A stretch of DNA of 64,000 nucleotides, taken from positions 3,348,001-3,412,000 of the forward strand of contig NC_060105.1 of the NCBI RefSeq assembly GCF_021155765.1, in the 5' to 3' direction. Shown one piece after another: positions 57,501-64,000 of the stretch (position 1 is its first letter; each line of letters opens with the position of its first letter). This DNA comes from Diprion similis (Eukaryota > Arthropoda > Insecta > Hymenoptera > Diprionidae). Position numbers and translations under genes: made by a program. The notes under the pieces were generated by a model that saw only the letters and a program-made list of their open reading frames with translations, did not search any database and had not been told where the DNA came from.

Positions 57501-59365
57501 GCGTGACAGGGAGCGAGGGGCGCTTTGCCGTGCCCCGGATCCCGTCTCGGCTGCAACATCGGCGAGCTGTTCCTCCGCATGCGAGGTTTGGGACCCTGCG
57601 GCAGCGAGAGGCCCAAAAATCGGGGAACGGAGGGGAATTACTCGCATTCGCGTTTTTGCCAGATTCATGTCCGCGTTCACCGATTTACCCCGTTATAATT
57701 ACCACGACGTAAATGAGGACGTTCGGAAAGCTAGGAGGCATCCACCACCTCCTGCACAACGACGCGTTACCGCCTTGAATTTTCCACCCATCCAAATTGG
57801 CTCCTACCCACGATCATTAATTCTCTAAATATAATTCGTCTGACAACTGGCTGAGAAAATTTACTAAGGGTGTAAATGAAACACGAACTCGAGTTCCTAC
57901 TTAAACACCTTTCACACCGTATTTGGTCTTCTACACCATGTTGTACGAATAATTGATAACCCTCTCAATCTCCACCCTCCACTGGTTTGCACTACACTAC
58001 ATATTCGCTCGTTTGACAATTGCAGACTATCGATCATTACGTTGCAAAATTTTCGGTCTGTAAGAATTAAATGGTAAGCGGACTTCATTTCTGATATCAA
58101 TCGACGTAGCTATTACCAATGTTTCAATTGGTGTAGAATATTTTCGCAGGATTCACCCTTCAGATTTATTATTTTGTTATTAAAACAAGTTAGAAACATT
58201 AATGCAACTAAAAAAATGTGTACCTAATTGTTGGTGACAAATAAGAGAGAATGTTCGACTCGCATAGATCATCCAGCAATTTTTTTCGCCATAACTCAGA
58301 ATCTTACAGTCTTTAGCGATCTTTAATACTTGAAAAATATTCAGATCTAGCAATTTAATGACTCGCAGCATTCGGTTATCTTAAACCTGGAATCCAATAC
58401 TTAAAATACTGAATCCTGTTACACTTATGGTGTTAAAAATATTCAGAAGCAATTCCTTTGTATTATACCTCCGTCCTAAAACTCGTCGAAATAACGACAA
58501 ACTTGAAGCATTTTTTTACTTTCTGCATCTGCATGAGACGTCACGGAGATCCAAATCGCGTAACGATCATCTGCAGTGCAGCGATGCGCAAAGGGAGCCG
58601 AATTTCAATGGGATGGGGTGGCGGAAGGTTAAGCGTCGTCACGTTGGCCGGCCCCTGGGGCAAGACATGCAGAATGTAAGGGAGGTAAACAGCGTGCAAC
58701 CCCCGCGGATCGCGCCGTTGTGACTGATGGCAGTTTTCGGGAGAACTGCGGTGACGATTACGCGTTTATGCGAGGGCACGTATTACTGTAATTCCGATCT
58801 TCTTTGCATTTCCCTCTGCACAATGCGTCGCGTGTAGCCGAGTCTGGACGATCCAAGGCTCGGTCAACGGGTTTCGTTTTTCCGTTTTAGCCGAGCGGTG
58901 AGACCTGCATTATTCAGGGATATTTCCGAGGCCTTCATTTTTCACCCCTTATCTCCACGGCGTGTGTTCGTTCGTTGCATTTTCCTCTTGTTTTTCGTAA
59001 TTATTTTTTATCAGTATTTTTTTTTCCGTTCTCTCGCACTGCCGCTGAATTTAATCGGAATTAAATCGATACACTATCATCGAGATAATCATACGATGGT
59101 TGGGGAATGATAGAAAACGTAATGAACAAGGAAAAAAACGTTTCGTCAATTTGGTGCGGTTCTTTAAATATTCACACCAACTCCGCACCTCGTTTTACGA
59201 CGAAGATTATGCGATAAGCTAGGCTCGAAGCCGATATCCTAAAACTTTGAAGACCGAGAGCGTAATCCATCAAAATACAACCTCGCTATGAGCTTTCCTG
59301 TTTTACTCTGACGTGAAACTGTACACTTTTTTTTTTTTTTCTTTTTTTTTTTTATTTATGAACAG
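54511..59365. other. mir-10-Dfd intergenic DNA, no gene seen
   Basis: AT-rich until about 57.2 kb. A more GC-rich part at 57.2-57.8 kb has overlapping open frames on both strands without recognisable features. No further miRNA-like hairpin was found by eye. It presumably contains Dfd regulatory DNA and possibly mir-10 primary transcript. Confidence 0.5.
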
Positions 59366-59535
59366 GTCTTTCGACATCGGCAGCCAATTTCATCCGACTC
59401 ATGCACCTGCAGAAAATAAATGGATTCTGGGCGCTAGGTACTGCGGCAATTACATTCGTGACTATCTTCGTGCTCGAAAATAGGAACAAGGTGCGCCAAA
59501 TGCGTCACGACAACAAGTTCACCCTCATTCAGTGG
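59366..59535 (+). other. Candidate protein-coding exon with membrane-spanning segment, unknown gene
   Basis: A long T-tract ending in atgaacag (AG at 59364-59365) and a strong donor tgg|gtaaga at 59536 bracket a 170-bp segment. One frame is open throughout, entering in phase 1 and leaving in phase 0. It encodes a leader, then GFWALGTAAITFVTIFVLEN, a single hydrophobic helix, then the basic stretch NRNKVRQMRHDNKF. Third positions are C/G-biased (for example AAC AAG GTG CGC), unlike adjacent DNA. No upstream or downstream partner exon could be identified, and the family is not recognised. A second frame in the same segment is also open for 41 codons from an ATG at 59358, so chance remains possible. 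Confidence 0.3.
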
Positions 59536-62480
59536 GTAAGACCTGATTATTTTTTAACTATCACATTTTCGACTGACGCTTTTCACTGTAGAGGATTCCA
59601 GGAAATGACCTCCTCCTTCTGTCTACTCAACCAATTACGGCAGACTGAACCAGCTCGTTTTTTTCGTTTTAAAATTCCTCTTTAAAAATATCATCGTAAT
59701 ACGAACTTTGTTCAGTAATAATAATAACTATCGATGGATTAAAAAATGTCGTCACTATCGTAGACGAACATTTATTCGACTATGTTTGATGAATTCTGTA
59801 ATCGAATATAAATTTTCTCAACAAACAAAACGTCCCACAGACGTTCAATTGCAATGAGTGAATTGCTAAACGCCCGATTAGTTTAGTTTATTGTTAGTCT
59901 AACCGAGTCTTTTTCTAGACCTGTCGAAATTTGAAAAGCTGTCAAAGCCAGTCATTGAGTAAAGCATGCATGCGAGTTCGCGAATACAAAGTTTGGCAAA
60001 TAATTGGCCCTTTGCGAAGCGGAGGTTCAGGGGTCCGATTGTAGCGGTATCAGATCACGGCGTTTCCTCAGTCCCATATCCATCAAGCCAGTTGGCGTTC
60101 ATAGCTGTTGTATGGGGTTATAATGAGGCTTAGTGGCCTTCGCACCATGCAGGAGATTGGAGAAGGCGAGGTAGCCCGAGTTTTCGAGCAGAATATATAC
60201 CCTCGGCCTGTCCTGCAGCCGGTGCACTGAGTGTGGATGTGAAGAGGCCGGCATAGATCTGACGTGAGTGGTGAACGCGCGGCAGGATAATATTAATGAT
60301 GACTGGTCGACTCCTCCCGTTGTCCTGGTGCACGCCGACAACGCCGCGTATTCCGCCTCCGCCTTCACCTCCGCCTCCTCGAGGAGCCCCGCAGGCTGTT
60401 AAAAAACGTTTCATTTATTGGCGAGTGACGGAGGTAGGAAAAGCAGCGAGATCCTTCTTCCTCCCGAAGCACTGCGGCAAACTCGATCTGGAATTCGGCC
60501 AAAGGGCTTCTTCCCGCTCGTGAACGATCTATTTGGGGCTGACCTACGAGGGGACCTGTTGCGGTGATCGAGTGCCAGCTCGATCATCCAGTGTAAAACT
60601 TAATGATTCCGGATTAGGAAAATTACGTTAAAAAGCAATCAATAACTGAAGGGCAGTCTCGTCCTGCCGGGTTTCGGGCCAACAAAATGGTGGATCTGGA
60701 CTCGGAGGCGACCGCGGACGTAAGACCCCAAAACTGGTCCTGCATGCCCTCTAGGGTCCGGCCGTCTGTCCCTCTGTGGGCCTCGTGACGGCGGCGAGAT
60801 GACCACCTGCTGCCTCTTTGATTCTACCGCCGGAATCTCATTTAGCCGTGTAATCCCGATATTCATTCACGATACATCACACTGCACTACATCGCTCCGA
60901 GTTCAGGCGTCTGCCGCCTATCGATCCGTTGTGTAGTTGGATCTATCGCCCTTGTCACGAATTCGGGAATAATAATATACTTTTTCAGAAACTGAAACAG
61001 TGAAAGCAGTCCGACAACGATAACGAAACAATAAGATAACGATTGAAAGCTGTCCCATAAGTATAAGGAACGATAACTAAGAAACGCTACAGACGGAAAA
61101 CTTTCGATATGATGTGCACTTTCGAATTTGTTCGTACATTCGTTATAGATTATTGTGCAGCACAGCTGAGTAGACTGAACGAGGAGGGAAAATGGTTGCC
61201 TTGACTCCCTCTACGCATAACGTCTCACTCACTGATGGATCTCCGGCATTACGAGTACACTCGAGGGGTAAAATAACACTTATTGCGGTGGAAAAGTCAA
61301 GTGACAAAGACGGAGACCCGCACGGTTGATGTCTAAAGTGTATAGTAGACAGGTAAACTCATATTGATAACACGGGTAAAAAAAAAAAATATAACAATTT
61401 CTTTGGTTTTATATTTAAATGAATATCTTCTGATTCTTTACATCAAATAATAACGAAAATCTTCATTTATTACTTATAAAGTTTGTTTTTATTTTTGTTA
61501 CGTTGATAAATAAGTATTTAAGTTTTTGGTTGATGGTATAAGCAGCAGGTAGTACCAAGTTTAAATGAAAAATAAACTTTATCTTATAAAGCTAGTTTTT
61601 TTTTCATTAGTTACGTGAAAGAAATCGAAATTTAAAATCTATAACCCAGACTCAAAATTCCTGACCGGAGTAAGTTGTCACTCCTCGTTACTAGAGTATT
61701 CAAATTTCTTTTTATACTATGTATCCACGGATTATTATGTGGCAGAAATTATCTTTCAACTAATGTTTGTGTTTGGTTTTTATGAACTTCCAGATTCGTG
61801 TAAATATGGATCTCTTTCGCACATCGCATTATATCATTAGTCAAAACGAGAAATACGATGTCGTAGTTGTAAATCATAGTCTTAAATTATAATAGATTTT
61901 CTCTACGCACGCCAGCCAGCATCAGGTTTGCAGAATAGTATTCTATCTACAAAAATTGAGGTATAATTTTATCATTCACGTTCGTGCAGTAATTTTATGA
62001 ACGCGAAAAAGAAAACGTAACAAATGATTTTGTTGAAAATTTTTCAAATAATCGAGCGATCAAAGATTTCAACATCACGGAATCTCGCGATTTATTCCTG
62101 TTCGATCAGTCGCACTTAAGCACGAACACCTTGAACGCTAAGCCGATCGGATACGAATGCACGAGGGTGTATATATAAAGGTTGTATCTCATAGGGAGAA
62201 AGGCCGAAAAATCTATTATAACATTCAGAGCTGGCTTACATACGTATATCCGTATAGAATGCAGCAGAGAAAGAAATGGCCCCCGATGTCGGGGTGGGCA
62301 GGGGTTGATCCAAAAAAGGGGATGGACGGGGGAAGGGAGGGTTTCCTTTCTACGGGCTCCCCTCTATACGATATTCCCAAACACCCACGCACTCTCGGCT
62401 TGAAACGGAGCTACGCAACCCCTGCAGGACCCCGTCGGGGCCCGACCAGAACCGCGAGAAAGCGGAGAAGGAAGGAACGA

Positions 62481-62481
62481 G

Positions 62482-62514
<33 letters not shown>

Positions 62515-62521
62515 GACGGAG
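62481..62521. repeat. (GGAGAAC)n heptanucleotide tandem repeat
   Basis: Four to five copies of GGAGAAC, the last diverged to GGAGGAC. Confidence 0.85.
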
Positions 62522-62545
62522 AAACACGCGGACGCAGCCGCGCGG

Positions 62546-62573
62546 TGCTGCTGCTGCTGCTGCTGCTGCTGCT
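62546..62573. repeat. (CTG)n microsatellite
   Basis: Nine CTG units. One frame would encode poly-Ala, another poly-Leu or poly-Cys. No surrounding gene is recognised. Confidence 0.9.
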
Positions 62574-63646
62574 AGTCAAACCAAAACTCAGGCATGATTA
62601 ATGATCGCAGGCAGAGCGCTGCTTCAAACAACAAACTTTTCCCAAGGAACGGAGGAGAATACAAGAAAAAATATATAAGAAAGAGGGAACTCTCTTTCTT
62701 CGCATCCACCCTTCAGTCGACTAATACCCCGAGCTCCTCCACTCTGACAGCCTTTCATTTCTTTCTATCCTTCTTTCCCTCGTCCTTACTTGCTTACTCT
62801 CCTCTCCCGCTTCTCTCTCTCTTTCTCTCTATTCGCGGTCCCGTTTCTGCGGCATTGTCAAGACTCTTTCTCTCTTTATCGCTTTCCGTCTCTCTTTCCC
62901 CGCCCGGTGAGCTTTAATATCGCGAAGCTTGCTGTAAGGACATAAGGAGTCCACCTCTAGCGAGTCATTAGAACGATGTTTATCGCTCTCGCTTGGGTTT
63001 TCCGGAATTTTCATAGAAATAAAAAACCAGTTGTATCGAGAAGAGAGAAAATTATTTCTCTTTTCTTTTAGGGGAAAAAAATTTCCCTCGGTAGAATGGT
63101 ACATCAAGATTCATCACGGCTAGTGTCAATTTTCTTGAAAGTTACGAAATCTGCCAACACCATTTTCGAAGCAGGAGTAATGTGAGTTTGAAAAGTTTTC
63201 AGGAGATGATGCGGGTACATTGCGCGTATCTCGGTTGAGTAAGGAGATAATTTTTCAACGAAAATGTTCGCCAACTGAATCAAGTCGTTTCTCCAAAAAC
63301 CAAAAACCGGTCGAATAGTTTTAAGAAGAAAAGAATGACAAAGAAATCTGTGCAAAAGCGGTGCTCTGAAGTGAAAAACAATTATTTTCTACGACCGGAG
63401 CTTCGGACCGTATCCCAGAGTCCGCATCCAGGAAAACTGAAGACCGAAGCTGTTTTCCTGCAAATGACGATAATTTTTTATACCGAAGCACGCGCCACGG
63501 GGAAAACTCTGGCTACATCTGGCCGTGAAATTGGATCGAACGATGTAAAAAGTCGCGATGCATAACGAAGATAGAAAACGAAGTAAAACGAACACCGTAT
63601 CGCGTAAACTCGAGCAGCACTTTCTTCCCAAAATACGGGGCAAGCT

Positions 63647-63680
63647 GCTGTTGCTATTGCTGTTGCTGCTGCTGCTGCAG
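63647..63680. repeat. (CTG/TTG)n imperfect microsatellite
   Basis: CTG repeat with TTG and CTA interruptions. On the minus strand it reads as CAG/CAA, a poly-Gln-like pattern, but without a supported gene. Confidence 0.85.
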
Positions 63681-64000
63681 CGTGCCACGCGATACTGACA
63701 GGGCACGGGGCCGAAAGTGCAAGTCACTGGGATAGCTAGCCGACGTGGATGAGGCTGACCGAGCAAGCCTGCATAACAGTACACGAGGATGGCGTAGCGG
63801 TCTGTCGGCGAGCAGCCGTCGGCACGTAGATAAGTCAAGGCTCAGACACACGGTCGAGAATAATGCGACTTATTAGCCAGCTACCATTTGTGGCCGATTC
63901 ACTTGATGAGCGTATTCGTGCCTTGTAACGAGAGCCAATTGACCGATTCGGTGTATCGCGATCCTTTCATCTCGCGGAATATCTCAAACGTAGTGAATCT

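Larger units (their letters stand above)
59536..64000. other. Distal intergenic DNA towards the presumed Dfd gene
   Basis: No homeobox or Dfd first-exon signature is present. 61.3-62.1 kb is very AT-rich. 62.2-63.9 kb is richer in GC and simple repeats (heptamer, CTG runs, pyrimidine tracts at 62770-62900), as often seen near Hox 5' regions. That might mean the Dfd promoter is close, but nothing here proves it. Confidence 0.45.

Noticed and set aside
59358..59483. 41-codon ORF overlapping the exon candidate, with a CGNYI motif loosely like an insulin-family B chain
   Set aside because: The second B-chain cysteine is missing and the frame stops at once, with no C or A chain. The resemblance is weak.

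Overview
The window is animal, almost certainly insect, genomic DNA from the Antennapedia-complex part of a Hox cluster. Two Antp-class homeobox genes are read in full on the + strand: fushi tarazu (ftz, exons 942-1557 and 2074-2681) and Sex combs reduced (Scr, exons 12078-12900 and 30035-30339). About 24 kb beyond Scr lies the Hox-embedded microRNA gene mir-10 (about 54430-54510), also on the + strand. The order ftz > Scr > mir-10 on one strand is the ancestral arthropod arrangement. It implies that Antp lies before position 1 and Dfd beyond 64000. Ftz keeps both the Hox YPWM motif and the Ftz-F1-type LXXLL motif, and ftz is not inverted as it is in Drosophila. Together with the moderate GC content this suggests a non-dipteran holometabolous insect. 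I favour a hymenopteran, but the window does not prove it.

Layout: 1-941 is the ftz 5' flank. 942-2681 is ftz with a small 516-bp intron. 2682 to about 4270 is its probable 3' UTR. About 4270-9930 is non-coding ftz-Scr intergenic DNA. About 9930-12077 is the Scr promoter-proximal and leader region, with a strong splice-acceptor-like site ending at 11890. 12078-30339 is Scr with a 17.1-kb intron. 30340 to about 32170 is the Scr 3' UTR, which is AT-rich and carries a striking miR-10 target site at 32005-32026. From 32170 to 64000 is gene-poor DNA between Scr and the presumed Dfd, holding mir-10, many microsatellites, a coding-like island of unknown nature at 43.4-44.9 kb, and an isolated, well-delimited candidate exon at 59366-59535.

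How the parts work together: Ftz and Scr are sequence-specific transcription factors with homeodomains identical at the DNA-contacting helix-3 core. Ftz can in principle recruit either Ftz-F1 (LXXLL) or Extradenticle (YPWM). Scr has the YPWM motif and the Scr-specific [10 protein letters not shown] tail. mir-10, embedded in the same cluster, is predicted to repress Scr through the 3' UTR site, giving a cis-linked Hox/microRNA module. The clearest unexplained structures are two adjacent TA-flanked foldback elements (29504-29628 and about 29643-29858) at the 3' end of the Scr intron, just before the homeobox exon.
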